From the NCBI RefSeq assembly GCF_011045115.1, contig NZ_JAAKZG010000004.1:558001-622000 (forward strand): a stretch of DNA of 64,000 bases. Reading direction: 5' to 3'. The notes under the pieces were generated by a model that did no database searches, was not told the origin of the DNA, and worked only from the letters and a program-made list of their open reading frames with translations. Each line of letters begins with the position of its first letter. The stretch's first letter is position 1. This document shows, piece by piece, positions 17,196-26,695 of this stretch. The stretch is from Mesorhizobium zhangyense. Its GTDB lineage: Bacteria > Pseudomonadota > Alphaproteobacteria > Rhizobiales > Rhizobiaceae. The translations under genes and the position numbers were made by a program.

Positions 17196-18071
17196 ATGAC
17201 ACACCAGCCTTCTACCACTCTCAAGCGTCGTCCATCTCGTCGCGTCTGTACCCCACCCAACCTCATCCTGGCATTGTTCGTGGCGGCGGCTGTGGCAGCG
17301 CCCGTGCTGGCACCGCAGAACCCCTACGACCCGCTTCAGATATTCGGCTGGGAAGCATCCTCTCCTCCCGGCACGATAGGCAGCGGCGGATACCATTACC
17401 TGCTTGGAACGGACGGCCTTGGGAGAGATATCGCAAGCTGTATTCTTTATGGCCTGCGCATAAGCCTCATGGTTTCGATCGTCAGCGCCCTGGCTGCCGC
17501 GGCCATCGGCCTCACCGTTGGTGTCACCGCCGCCTATTTCGGCAAATGGGTCGACGCCATCATCATGCGGGTGGTCGACCTGCAGCTCAGCCTGCCGACC
17601 ATGCTGGTCGCACTCATTGCAATCGTTACGCTCGGCCCCGGGGTCGACCGGATTATTCTGGCGCTCATCATCGTGCAGTGGGCGACATATGCGAGGGTCG
17701 TGCGAAGCGTCGCCTTGAGTGAGGCTGGCAAGCCATACATCGACGCGGCACGCACGATGCCACTCTCGAACGCCCGTATAGTCCTTCGGCATCTTCTGCC
17801 GAACAGCATCGCACCGGCCATCACCCTGCTTCCCATCGAAATCGGCCATGCCGTTGCCCTTGAGGCCACGCTGTCGTTCCTGGGGCTGGGCGTTCCGATG
17901 GATCAGCCATCTCTCGGTTCGACTGTCGCAAACGGATTTCAGTACCTGCTGACCGGCCAGTATTGGATCAGCCTGTTTCCCGGGTTTGCGCTGTTCGGAC
18001 TCATCGCCGCCATCAATTTTGCCGGCGAAGACATCCGCCGGATATGGGATCCCAGGAACAGATCGATATGA
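17196..18071 (+). CDS. ABC transporter permease, DppC-like
   Basis: 291 residues. A short N-terminal tail precedes the first span (LILALFVAAAVAAPVLA), followed by the family hallmark HYLLGTDGLGRDIASCILYGLR and the coupling loop YIDAARTMPLSNARIVLRHLLPN. A strong GGGAGG ribosome site precedes ATG 17196. Its stop overlaps the ATPase start as ATGA, so the two are coupled. Confidence 0.93.
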   Translation: MTHQPSTTLKRRPSRRVCTPPNLILALFVAAAVAAPVLAPQNPYDPLQIFGWEASSPPGTIGSGGYHYLLGTDGLGRDIASCILYGLRISLMVSIVSALAAAAIGLTVGVTAAYFGKWVDAIIMRVVDLQLSLPTMLVALIAIVTLGPGVDRIILALIIVQWATYARVVRSVALSEAGKPYIDAARTMPLSNARIVLRHLLPNSIAPAITLLPIEIGHAVALEATLSFLGLGVPMDQPSLGSTVANGFQYLLTGQYWISLFPGFALFGLIAAINFAGEDIRRIWDPRNRSI

Positions 18072-19750
18072 CGATAGAAAACAGCGAAATCCCGCCGCTC
18101 GACGTCAGAAATCTCACGCTCCAGCACCATGGTGCTTCCGGAACCACGACGATCGTTCGCGACGTCAGCTTCGTGCTCGGTCGCGGCGAGGTCCTCGGTA
18201 TCATCGGGGAATCCGGTGCCGGCAAGTCGACGATCGGCAATGCCGTTATCGGTTTGCTAGGCGCGGGTTTTGAACAATCCTCCGGAACAGTCCGGGTGAA
18301 TGGAACTGCAATCGAGACTCTGACTGCCAGCAAACGCCATGCCCTCAGAGGCAGGACCATTGCCAGCATCTTTCAGGATCACACCTCATCGCTCGATCCA
18401 CTCATGACGGTCGGCGCCCAGTTGAGCGAGACGATCTCGACGATCTTTCCCGATTTGCCAGGAACGGGCGTGCGGCAAAGGGCTCTGGAGCTTCTTCAGC
18501 GGGTTGGCATTCCCGATCCGAACGGGCGTTATCACAGCTATCCGCACCAGCTCTCCGGCGGACAGAGGCAGCGCGTCGTCATCGCGATCGCCCTGGCGGG
18601 CTCTCCCTCGATCATTGTAGCCGATGAGCCGACCTCCGCGCTCGATGCCACCGTGCAGAAGCAGATCCTCCGGGTACTAAGAGGTCTGGTCGAGGAAACG
18701 GGGCTCTCCCTCCTCCTCATCACCCACGACATGAGTGTAATCGCAGAAATTGCCGACAGCGTCCTCGTCATGAAGGACGGCGAAGTGATTGAGCACAACG
18801 CAACGGCAGCACTTCTCGACAACCCGCAGAACGCCTATACGCGAAGCCTCCTGTCAGCGGTCCCGCGATTGCGCCTTTCACACGAGGCTCCCGCAATCGG
18901 TCAAGGCGGGCCCGATGAAGAAGCCGCACAGTGCGACGAAGCGTCAGAAGCCGACGGGCCGGTCCTTGTTGTCGAGAACCTGTCCAAGACATTTGGCAAT
19001 CATGGCCTGCAGGCATTGTTCGGCATAGGGTCCGCGACATTCGCCTTGCGGAACGTCAGCCTCCAGTTGCGCCGCGGCGGCGTCCTTGGGATTGTCGGGG
19101 AGAGCGGCAGCGGCAAGTCGACGATTGGCCGCATCCTCGCCGGCCTGGAGACCGGCAGCGCCGACAAGGTCGTGATGAACGGGAGGGTCTGCGATGTCGG
19201 CAGTCGAGGCCGTAGCGGCGGCCTGCTCGGCCGCATCCAGATGGTCTTTCAAGATCCCGCGTCTTCACTCAATCCGAGGCTGACGGTGGCCGAGACGCTG
19301 ATGGAGTGCGTCCGGTTCACGGCTAGAACCGAGCATGACCGTCACCCGTCGCGCGTGACCGAGACAGTCGAGAGACTTGGGCTGTCGAAGGTTCTGTTGA
19401 CTCGCTATCCCCACCAGCTTTCCGGCGGGCAGAAGCAGCGTGTCTGCATCGCGCGCGCACTCCTTGCAGGGCCGGAAATCATGATTGCCGACGAGCCGAC
19501 GTCAGCTCTCGATGTGTCCGTCCAGGCAGAGATACTGGCGCTGCTCAAGCAGGCCGTGTCCGAGCGCAATCTGTCCATGATCTTCATCTCGCACGATCTC
19601 GCGGTGGTTCAGGACATATGTGACGCCGTCTGCGTGATGAAGGATGGCCGGATCGAAGATTACGGAGCGTCGGACTTCATATTCGGCAGATCGGACAACC
19701 CCTACACCCGGCATCTGATCAACGCTCGGCCGAAAATATTCACTCTCTGA
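18068..19750 (+). CDS. Fused dipeptide-type ABC ATPase (DppD-DppF in one chain)
   Basis: 560 residues contain two complete ABC cassettes. Cassette 1 has [17 protein letters not shown] and [14 protein letters not shown]; cassette 2 has [17 protein letters not shown] and [14 protein letters not shown]. Both have switch histidines (ITHD, ISHD). DppD and DppF are usually separate genes; the fused form is common for GsiA-like importers. ATG 18068 overlaps the permease stop. It powers uptake of the ligand bound by the protein at 14609. Confidence 0.94.
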   Translation: MTIENSEIPPLDVRNLTLQHHGASGTTTIVRDVSFVLGRGEVLGIIGESGAGKSTIGNAVIGLLGAGFEQSSGTVRVNGTAIETLTASKRHALRGRTIASIFQDHTSSLDPLMTVGAQLSETISTIFPDLPGTGVRQRALELLQRVGIPDPNGRYHSYPHQLSGGQRQRVVIAIALAGSPSIIVADEPTSALDATVQKQILRVLRGLVEETGLSLLLITHDMSVIAEIADSVLVMKDGEVIEHNATAALLDNPQNAYTRSLLSAVPRLRLSHEAPAIGQGGPDEEAAQCDEASEADGPVLVVENLSKTFGNHGLQALFGIGSATFALRNVSLQLRRGGVLGIVGESGSGKSTIGRILAGLETGSADKVVMNGRVCDVGSRGRSGGLLGRIQMVFQDPASSLNPRLTVAETLMECVRFTARTEHDRHPSRVTETVERLGLSKVLLTRYPHQLSGGQKQRVCIARALLAGPEIMIADEPTSALDVSVQAEILALLKQAVSERNLSMIFISHDLAVVQDICDAVCVMKDGRIEDYGASDFIFGRSDNPYTRHLINARPKIFTL

Positions 19751-19848
19751 CGGAATGGCGGATGAACGCTCGGCTCTCGCGAGCGCCTCGCGTTTTCCGC
19801 AAGCGTGCTTCGAACTGCAACAAAGCCTCTCGAGACAAGGTATTGGAA

Positions 19849-21084
19849 ATGGAAGAAAACTTCACTTTGGCGGTAACCGGCCAATCGCTCATCAAACATG
19901 ACACGAGAAAACTCGGCAGCCCAGAGTTCGACCACGTAAGCACGATCCTGCGGGGCGCAGACCTTGCATTCACGAACTTTGAGGGCACGATATATGGCGC
20001 CCATGGCGGGTGGCCTCTGAAGGGATTTTATTTCGGCAGCAGCAAGCCGTTTGTCCTGGACGCTCTTGGAGAGATCGGCTTCCGAGCCCTTTCTCTCTCT
20101 AACAACCATTCATTCGATCTTGGACCCTCCGGGATTCTTTCAACGCTGGAGGAAGTCGAGAAGCGAGGCTTTCTGCACGCGGGTATCGGCCGCAACAAAA
20201 GGGAAGCCTCCGGTCCGTCTACCGCAGCATTCGGACAGCGAGCTGTGTCCATGGTGGCGATGGATGGAGGTCCCGGTCCGGATTTCATGTATGCGGCCGA
20301 TGGCACCGACAACCGTGCCGAACGGCCTGGTGTCAACCGACTTCGGTTGTCGCGCATCCTCGAAGTCGATGAGGCTGCGTTCGAAAAATTGCAGGAAATC
20401 CGCGACAAGGCCGAATATTCAGCTCTGGATTTCCTGATGGACAATCAGCCTGACGATGAACCCGCGCTCGGGGTCATGGACATGGGCATCGGTCGCGCCA
20501 TATTCCAGCGATCAAACCGGTTCAAGCGCACCATCAGAATTGACGAAGACGATCTGGCGAGAAATCTTCAGGCAATAGAGACCGCCGCCAAATCGGGTAG
20601 CTTGGTCATCGCCTATCTGCATCATCATCACTGGGCAGCGGATTGGTTGAAATCTCCCGACTGGATCAGCACCTTCGCTCGACAGTGCATCGACGCTGGC
20701 GCTACCGTCTTCGTCAGTCATGGGGTGCCGGTGCTTCTGCCGATCGAGATCTATAAGGGCCGGCCGATCTTCCACAGCCTCGGCAACTTCATCTTCCACA
20801 CCAGGTCTGAAATCTCACTGTGGTCACGAAACGAAGTGTGGGAGAGTGTTGTCGGTCTATGTTCATTTGACCGGGACAATCGGCTGACCTCGTTGAAACT
20901 GCATCCGGTGGTCATCGGCGGCGAAGAGGGCCTGAAGGACGACGCTCTGGAACGTCGGCTCGTACCGCATCTCGCGACCGGCGCTGCCGCAGAGCGAATC
21001 CTCCACCGGGTTGCCGCTGAGTCCAAGGAATACGGCTCCCGGATCGCAGTCGTCGATGGCACCGGCGTATTCGAGCTGGCCTGA
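19849..21084 (+). CDS. CapA-family metallophosphatase-fold protein
   Basis: 411 residues of the CapA/PgsA fold: LAVTGQSLIKHD, DLAFTNFEGTIYG, ALSLSNNHSFDLG, IAYLHHHHWA, TVFVSHGVPVLLP and IFHSLGNFIF supply the His/Asn/Asp metal ligands of a calcineurin-like fold. The founding members serve in poly-gamma-glutamate capsule export or synthesis, but no PgsB/PgsC partner is here. No signal peptide is seen with the ATG 19849 start (AGG site 8 bases upstream). Its place between a peptide importer and a peptidase suggests an intracellular role on imported gamma-glutamyl or other peptide material. That role is inference. Confidence 0.85.
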   Translation: MEENFTLAVTGQSLIKHDTRKLGSPEFDHVSTILRGADLAFTNFEGTIYGAHGGWPLKGFYFGSSKPFVLDALGEIGFRALSLSNNHSFDLGPSGILSTLEEVEKRGFLHAGIGRNKREASGPSTAAFGQRAVSMVAMDGGPGPDFMYAADGTDNRAERPGVNRLRLSRILEVDEAAFEKLQEIRDKAEYSALDFLMDNQPDDEPALGVMDMGIGRAIFQRSNRFKRTIRIDEDDLARNLQAIETAAKSGSLVIAYLHHHHWAADWLKSPDWISTFARQCIDAGATVFVSHGVPVLLPIEIYKGRPIFHSLGNFIFHTRSEISLWSRNEVWESVVGLCSFDRDNRLTSLKLHPVVIGGEEGLKDDALERRLVPHLATGAAAERILHRVAAESKEYGSRIAVVDGTGVFELA

Positions 21085-21090
21085 TAAATT

Positions 21091-21116
21091 CGGCGTAGTA
21101 TGACCATACTACGCCG
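21091..21116 (+). terminator. Strong hairpin between capA-like gene and pepT
   Basis: CGGCGTAGTAT (21091-21101) and ATACTACGCCG (21106-21116) form a perfect 11-base stem with a GACC loop, 7 bases after the capA-like stop. No T-run follows on either strand, so it may lower pepT expression or protect the upstream mRNA rather than end transcription outright. Confidence 0.5.
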
Positions 21117-21202
21117 CAATCATCATCGCCGTCCCTTCGAGAGCCTACGCCTCCTACCAGATGACCGGCAAGCTCTCCACGCGTTGCAATGCAGGAATGA
21201 GC

Positions 21203-22417
21203 ATGGATATTCGCAACGAGCTGATCGGGCGGTTTTTCCGCTATCTCGCAATAGACAGCCAGAGTGATGCGAATTCTCAGGTCTTGCCGTCAACGCCCGG
21301 CCAGCAGAGCTTGGCCGCGCTGTTGGCGGGCGAGTTACGAGAACTCGGACTGGACGACGTGCTTCTCGACGAGCACGCGACCGTAACGGCGGTGAAACGT
21401 GGCAACAGGCCTGATGCCCCGAAGATCGGGTTCATTGCGCATCTCGATACGGTTGACGTTGGCCTTTCTCCCATAATCCGGCCGCAGATCATGCGCTTTG
21501 AGGGAGCAGATCTCTGCCTCAATGCGGAAAAAGATATCTGGCTGCGGATTGAAGAGCACCCCGAAATATGCATCTGGAACGGGCAGGATATTATCGTTGG
21601 CGATGGCACGAGCGTCCTTGGCGCCGACAACAAGGCGGCGATCGCGGTGATCATGACACTTCTTGCGCGGCTCGACTCCGACGTTGAGCATGGCGATATC
21701 TTCGTTGCCTTTGTTCCTGATGAGGAGATCGGGCTCCGAGGTGCAAAGGCGCTCGACCTCGCTCGTTTCCCCTGTGATTTCGCTTACACGATCGACTGCT
21801 GCGAGCTCGGCGAAGTCGTCATCGAAAATTTCAACGCTGCCGCAGCCGATATCGAATTCACCGGTGTTAGCGCCCATCCTATGTCTGCAAAGGACGTCCT
21901 GGTAAATCCGCTGCTTATGGCGTTCGATTTCGTCGCCACTTTTGACCGGGCAGAGACGCCTGAGCGCACTGAGGGACGCGAGGGATATTTCTGGTTCAAG
22001 GATCTCGTCGCAAACGACAGCAACGCACGGCTTAAAGTCTTGATTCGGGATTTCGACAAAACAGGATTCGAGCGTCGCAAAGAGCAATTGGGCAAGGCCG
22101 TCGAAGTAATCAGATCACGCTACCCGACGGGGCGCGTCAGCTGCAGCATTGCCGACACCTACGAAAACATTGGAGACCGCTTGGGCAGCGACAGCCGCCC
22201 CGTAGAATTGCTCTTCGCCGCACTCGAAACGCTGCACATCGAACCCAAACGCATTCCGATGCGTGGAGGAACAGATGGCGCTGCCTTGTCTGCCAAAGGC
22301 ATAGCCACGCCGAATTTTTTTACCGGCGCTTATAATTTTCATTCGCGCTTTGAATTTCTTCCCGTTCTCGCATTCGAGAAATCGTATGATGTGGCTCGAA
22401 AGATCTGCACTTTGTGA
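21203..22417 (+). CDS. pepT: Peptidase T (M20B tripeptide aminopeptidase)
   Basis: About 404 residues, matching E. coli PepT in length. Metal ligands and catalytic residues are visible: HLDTVD (His ~80), GADNKAA (Asp ~142), PDEEIG (catalytic/metal Glu ~174-175), DCCELG (Asp ~198) and the C-terminal His in TGAYNFHSRFEFLP. PepT removes the N-terminal residue from tripeptides in the cytoplasm. I prefer ATG 21203 over 21197 because AGGA is better spaced for it. It ends the peptide-import operon and would release amino acids from the imported ligand. Confidence 0.94.
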   Translation: MDIRNELIGRFFRYLAIDSQSDANSQVLPSTPGQQSLAALLAGELRELGLDDVLLDEHATVTAVKRGNRPDAPKIGFIAHLDTVDVGLSPIIRPQIMRFEGADLCLNAEKDIWLRIEEHPEICIWNGQDIIVGDGTSVLGADNKAAIAVIMTLLARLDSDVEHGDIFVAFVPDEEIGLRGAKALDLARFPCDFAYTIDCCELGEVVIENFNAAAADIEFTGVSAHPMSAKDVLVNPLLMAFDFVATFDRAETPERTEGREGYFWFKDLVANDSNARLKVLIRDFDKTGFERRKEQLGKAVEVIRSRYPTGRVSCSIADTYENIGDRLGSDSRPVELLFAALETLHIEPKRIPMRGGTDGAALSAKGIATPNFFTGAYNFHSRFEFLPVLAFEKSYDVARKICTL

Positions 22418-22419
22418 AA

Positions 22420-22808
22420 TGCTTCGTCCGGATGGGCAGTGCGGCGATGTAGTCCGTTTCGATCTCACCGATCTCAGTGTCACCGGGAATACCCAAGCGC
22501 CACGTGGCGGCGAGACGGCCAGCAACGTGCGGCGCTATAACTAATCTTGCCGCTGAAGGGCTCACGAAAAGCCCGGACGGTACGCTTGTTGCGACCGGCA
22601 ATATGCGCGGCACGGCCTTTCCACTGGAGTCGCCCCGCTTCCAGTCGGAGAGGATGGTAACGCTGCTCACCTTCAACTCCGAAACCGGCTCCATAACCAA
22701 GTTGGCTGACTATCCGTTCAGCGGCGTGCTCCCGGAGGGAGGAACACTCAATCTCAAGGGGATCATTTCCTGATGAAGGTATTCCATGGCCATGAGGGTG
22801 CGCATTGA
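22420..22808 (+). pseudogene. Frameshifted fragment of a lactonase-like beta-propeller protein
   Basis: Three reading frames in succession carry what looks like one protein: GDVVRFDLTDLSVTG and APRGGETAS in the first, SPDGTLVATGNMRGTAFP and LLTFNSETGSITKLADYPF and GVLPEGGT in the second, GDHFLMKVFHGHEG in the third, ending at 22808. Repeated SPDG and blade-like segments suggest a YncE/lactonase-type propeller of which only about 125 residues remain. No start codon or N-terminal part is found. Confidence 0.6.
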
Positions 22809-22922
22809 TTGGTGATTCATATTAGTTCGTCCAATTAAGAACTTTGACAGCAAAGTTTCTTCCGTGCAGCTTGACGACGCAAACCCGATCATTCGACCAG
22901 TCCCTGTCCGGATCGCCGCGCT

Positions 22923-23819
22923 ATGGAACTACGCCACATCAACTACTTTGTCGCAGTTGCCGAAGAACTCCACTTCGGTCGTGCGGCCAACAGGTTGAGC
23001 ATCGCTCAGCCGGCTCTGAGTTTACAAATTCAGTCGCTGGAAAAGGAGCTCGGCGTCAAATTGCTTGTCCGCAGTACACGCCGTGTACAGTTGACGCCTG
23101 CGGGGTCCGTTTTCTACGCCCGATGTATCGACATACTCAAAGGTATCGAAACCACAAAGGCGTTGACGCAAGCAGCAGCCGGTAAAGACATCAACAAGAT
23201 TACGATAGGTACAATCTATCCGGCGACATTTGGCATTCTGCCTGGGTTTCTTTCCAGGATCAGCGGGCGCTATCGGGACATCCAGATTCATATCAAGAAT
23301 GGGACAACCGACAGTATCATCCGAGATCTTGAACGGGGACATATCAATGTCGGGTTCATTCGCCCCTTCGAAAACATTGGCTCACTGAGATACCAGAGTA
23401 TCGCCGTCGAGCGGTATCTCCTGGCGATATCCAACAAGAATTCTCTTGCCGCCGCCGAGAAGATCAGCCTTGACGATCTTCATGACCAGAAAATCATCTC
23501 TTTCTCACGGTCCAATTTGTCTTACACAGAGAAGTATTTCTTTGAGAAATTTCAGAAATATGGGCTTTCGGAGAATATCGCCTACACTTGCGACGACACG
23601 ATGTCTCTGGTTTCCCTCGTCTCGGCAGGGATCGGCATCGGTTTCGTTCCGGAATGGACGCAGGACCTGCCGAACCGCAATTTCTTCCTGAGGAAAGTGG
23701 AAGGCATCGACTTCAACATCGGCTTGGGCATCGCGTGGAACAAGGAGGATCCGACAGCCAACCGCGATGACATCATCCAGATTGCCCGCTCGCTGGCATC
23801 GGCAGCGCGGGTCAAGTAA
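22923..23819 (+). CDS. LysR family transcriptional regulator
   Basis: 298 residues. The N-terminal helix-turn-helix is of the CatR/CbbR style (MELRHINYFVAVAEELHFG, RAANRLSIAQPALSLQIQSLEKELGVKLLVR), followed by an effector-binding domain. It precedes, on the same strand and 124 bases away, the PotFGHI-like importer and its catabolic enzymes, so it is their likely regulator. The codon choice and lower GC of the central part (many Ile/Asn/Lys) differ a little from the neighbours. Confidence 0.93.
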   Translation: MELRHINYFVAVAEELHFGRAANRLSIAQPALSLQIQSLEKELGVKLLVRSTRRVQLTPAGSVFYARCIDILKGIETTKALTQAAAGKDINKITIGTIYPATFGILPGFLSRISGRYRDIQIHIKNGTTDSIIRDLERGHINVGFIRPFENIGSLRYQSIAVERYLLAISNKNSLAAAEKISLDDLHDQKIISFSRSNLSYTEKYFFEKFQKYGLSENIAYTCDDTMSLVSLVSAGIGIGFVPEWTQDLPNRNFFLRKVEGIDFNIGLGIAWNKEDPTANRDDIIQIARSLASAARVK

Positions 23820-23943
23820 CCCGGTGCGTCCGAGCCACCATTGATATGCATGTGTTATCAATAGAGGCCAGATTATATTAGACGACGCGGGCTGAACGCG
23901 CGATTTTGTCCCCCGGGAACAATAATGAAAACAGGGACAGACC

Positions 23944-24987
23944 ATGACCACCCTCAAGACTCTCACCGTTGCTGCGGCTGCGCTTTTCACAACGATTGGA
24001 GCAGGTCGTGCCGAACAACTGATCGTCAACAGCTATGGCGGCCCGTATGAGGCAATCATCATGGAACGGATCATCAAGCCGTTCGAGGACCGAACCGGCA
24101 TAACAGTTGTCTATGATCCAGTAGGCTCCGCGTCGCAGGACTATGCCAAGATCAAGGCGACGAAGGGCAGGCCAGGTTTTGACGTGGCAGTCATGACGGC
24201 ATCCCAGTCCCTCGACGGCTGCAGGGACGGCCTACTCGAGAAGTTCACGACAGATACGGTGCCTAACCTTGCAAAGCTCAACCCAGCAGTCAGCAGGATG
24301 GCCGGTGAGTGTGGTGCCGTGCACGAGGTTCAATATCTGTCCCTATTGTGGCGAACCGACAAGCTGAAGGCTGCGCCGACATCCTGGAATGCGCTCTTCG
24401 AGCAGGAGCTTAAAGGCAAGATCATTCTTCCGACCTTTCAGAACATCATGGCTGCCAATCTTATGCAGGTGTTGTCGGTCAAGAACGGCGGCGATCTTCT
24501 AGAAAATGTCGATCCCGGCTTCAAGGCCATGGCCGTTCTCGCAAAGCAGACGATCGGTTTTGAACAGTCCTCGGCGGTAATGGAGACATATGTGAAGGGT
24601 GGCCAGGTGTGGGCAATGCCCTACTGGAATGGGCGGGCGCAGCTCCTCATGGATAGCGGTGTACCTGTCGATTTCGTCAAGCCGACAGAAGGTACCATCC
24701 CCCTGATTGCAACCCTGAACGTACCCGTCGGAGCCGAGAACAAAGCGGCCGCGATGAAGTTCGTCGATTTCTTTCTCGAGAAGGCCAGCCAGGAAGCGTG
24801 GGTGACGGGTTACAAAGTCGGAAGCGCTCGCAGTGACATTGAAGTTCCAGAAGCTGTGCGGTCAAGGCAGATCACAACAGAAGGCGATCTGGAAAAACTC
24901 CTCCTGCCCGATCTCTCGATAACCGCCGCAAAGCTGCCGGAATGGGGCGATCGATGGGAACGCGAAGTCGTTTCCGCAGCGAATTGA
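23944..24987 (+). CDS. ABC transporter substrate-binding protein, PotF/spermidine-putrescine type
   Basis: 347 residues with a signal peptide (LTVAAAALFTTIGAGRAEQ) and the SBP_bac_8/PotD pattern: LIVNSYGGPYEAIIMERIIKPFEDRTGITV, GFDVAVMTASQ, and WAMPYWNGRAQLLMDSGVPVDFVKP. Such proteins bind polyamines, amino-carboxylic acids or choline-like cations. It opens an eight-gene cluster: importer (four genes), dioxygenase, RraA-like, nitrilase-like and MmgE/PrpD remnant. The ligand is thus probably a nitrogen compound that is oxidised and then hydrolysed. Confidence 0.92.
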   Translation: MTTLKTLTVAAAALFTTIGAGRAEQLIVNSYGGPYEAIIMERIIKPFEDRTGITVVYDPVGSASQDYAKIKATKGRPGFDVAVMTASQSLDGCRDGLLEKFTTDTVPNLAKLNPAVSRMAGECGAVHEVQYLSLLWRTDKLKAAPTSWNALFEQELKGKIILPTFQNIMAANLMQVLSVKNGGDLLENVDPGFKAMAVLAKQTIGFEQSSAVMETYVKGGQVWAMPYWNGRAQLLMDSGVPVDFVKPTEGTIPLIATLNVPVGAENKAAAMKFVDFFLEKASQEAWVTGYKVGSARSDIEVPEAVRSRQITTEGDLEKLLLPDLSITAAKLPEWGDRWEREVVSAAN

Positions 24988-24997
24988 GATCATCGCC

Positions 24998-25879
24998 ATG
25001 ACGATAGCCGAAACGGGTTCGGCCGCGACCCGGTTGCGCCGAAGATTCGCGTTACGCGGATATATTCCGCTAGTTCCTCCCATTACCTTTCTCATGATCT
25101 TCTTCGCCGTGCCGATCGGAATGATGATCGGCATCAGCTTTCAGGATTCAAAAACCCTCGCGTTCAGCCTAGGGAGCTACGAGCGGGTTTTTACCGATGA
25201 TCTGATCCTGGCCGGCATATTTCGAACGATGTTGATGTCTGGCCTGGTCGCAATATGCGTGACCGTGATGGCTTATCCGGTGGCCTACTTTCTGGCCCGT
25301 TCCACGTCCCGTTGGCGCACAGTCGTCTTTGCTCTGGCAATCGCGCCCGAACTGGCTGGCGTGGTTTTGCGGACATATGGCTGGCTGATCATTCTGGAAG
25401 ACAGGGGATTCATCAACGACGCCTTGATCTGGCTCGGAGTGATCTCATCGCCGCTGCCGTTGGCAAAGAACCTCTTCGGCGTCGTCGTGGGCCTCACCCA
25501 TGTCGTGCTGCCGTTTGGGATTCTGGCGCTTCTCACGAGCATTCAGGGGATCGACCCGAATATTGAAAAGGCCGCACAAATTCTTGGTGCTTCGCGGGCC
25601 TCGGTAATCCGCCATATCCTATTGCCACTTTCGATCCCCGGGATTGTCAGCTCCCTGCTGATTTCCTTCACGATGGCGGCCAGCGCCTATGCTACCCCCG
25701 CCCTGCTCGGCGGCGCCCGCTTCAAGGTGCTGGCGACAATGATCTACGAGCAGATCATGTTCTACATCAACTGGCCCTTGGCGGCCGTCATGGCGATCGT
25801 GATGCTGGTCATGATGCTTGCCATCTCCTTTGCCGGGGCACGGATTGAAACTCGCCTTCACAAGAAACTAAACGTCTAG
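24998..25879 (+). CDS. ABC transporter permease, PotB/PotH-like
   Basis: 293 residues with six predicted transmembrane spans. The first is in PLVPPITFLMIFFAVPIGMMIG; the EAA coupling loop is IEKAAQILGASRASVIRHILLPLSIPGI. It starts 10 bases after the binding-protein stop. It pairs with the PotC-like permease encoded next. Confidence 0.93.
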   Translation: MTIAETGSAATRLRRRFALRGYIPLVPPITFLMIFFAVPIGMMIGISFQDSKTLAFSLGSYERVFTDDLILAGIFRTMLMSGLVAICVTVMAYPVAYFLARSTSRWRTVVFALAIAPELAGVVLRTYGWLIILEDRGFINDALIWLGVISSPLPLAKNLFGVVVGLTHVVLPFGILALLTSIQGIDPNIEKAAQILGASRASVIRHILLPLSIPGIVSSLLISFTMAASAYATPALLGGARFKVLATMIYEQIMFYINWPLAAVMAIVMLVMMLAISFAGARIETRLHKKLNV

Positions 25880-25891
25880 GAGGCAAGGGAC

Positions 25892-26695
25892 ATGAACCGT
25901 TTTCTCGCCGGCTTGTTCTGGCTTTCGCTTTGCCTGATCCTGGCCTTCATCACGCTCCCCTTGCTCGTCGTTGTGGCAGCATCCGTGAGCCCGTCATCGA
26001 CCGTAACCTTTGCTCCAGGGGATTGGACATTAACCTGGTATAGTGCAGTTTGGACGGCAAAATGGCTCGACCCGTTTGTGCTGAGCCTGAAGATCGCGGT
26101 GATTGTTTCCTTGGCCAGCGGCGTATTGGGAGCTTTGGGCGCCTATGCCGTTGCATACGAGAAATGTCCAGGCAGTGACGCCATCATGTCGTTTCTGCTG
26201 TCACCACTGGCGGTGCCCCAGATCGTCAAGGGCGTCGCAATCGTGCTCTTTCTGTCTTCGGCCGGCTTTTACGTCTTTCTCGGAACTTCGGGCCTCATCG
26301 CCGCGCACATCGTCCTGACCCTTCCGTTTGCGGCCAGAATGATCGCGACATCAATCCATAACTTCGACAAGAATCTCGATCGCGCAGCGCAGATCTTGGG
26401 CGCCAGCAAATGGCAGAGGATGTGGCATATCCTGTTTCCTTTGATCAAGCCGGGGGTCTTTTCAGGCATGACCTTTGCCTTCATCATATCTTTCAACAAC
26501 ATCCCGCTTTCGGTTTTTCTCGTTCGGCCCGGCCAGACGACACTCCCGATCACGGTCATCAACTACATGGAATACAGCCTCGATCCCGTTCTGGCCGCAG
26601 TCAACGTCGCGTCACTGATCTTCATCCTGGCAACCATATTCCTCTTCGAAAAATTTGGCGGCTTTTCCGCCCAAATTCATGGTGGAAGCAAATGA
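25892..26695 (+). CDS. ABC transporter permease, PotC/PotI-like
   Basis: 267 residues, six hydrophobic spans, with the EAA loop LDRAAQILGASKWQRMWHILFPLIKPGV. An AGGAGG-like site lies ahead of ATG 25892. Its stop overlaps the ATPase start (ATGA at 26692). It is the second half of the importer channel. Confidence 0.93.
   Translation: MNRFLAGLFWLSLCLILAFITLPLLVVVAASVSPSSTVTFAPGDWTLTWYSAVWTAKWLDPFVLSLKIAVIVSLASGVLGALGAYAVAYEKCPGSDAIMSFLLSPLAVPQIVKGVAIVLFLSSAGFYVFLGTSGLIAAHIVLTLPFAARMIATSIHNFDKNLDRAAQILGASKWQRMWHILFPLIKPGVFSGMTFAFIISFNNIPLSVFLVRPGQTTLPITVINYMEYSLDPVLAAVNVASLIFILATIFLFEKFGGFSAQIHGGSK

Noticed and set aside
19849-21084. CapA as part of a poly-gamma-glutamate capsule locus
   Set aside because: No PgsB/CapB ligase, CapC or CapE gene is nearby and no export signal is seen; the neighbours are import and peptidase genes.
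26410-26691. N-terminal extension of the PotA-like ATPase in an open frame
   Set aside because: It lies wholly inside the permease gene, and the ATPase family starts at the ATGA overlap at 26692.
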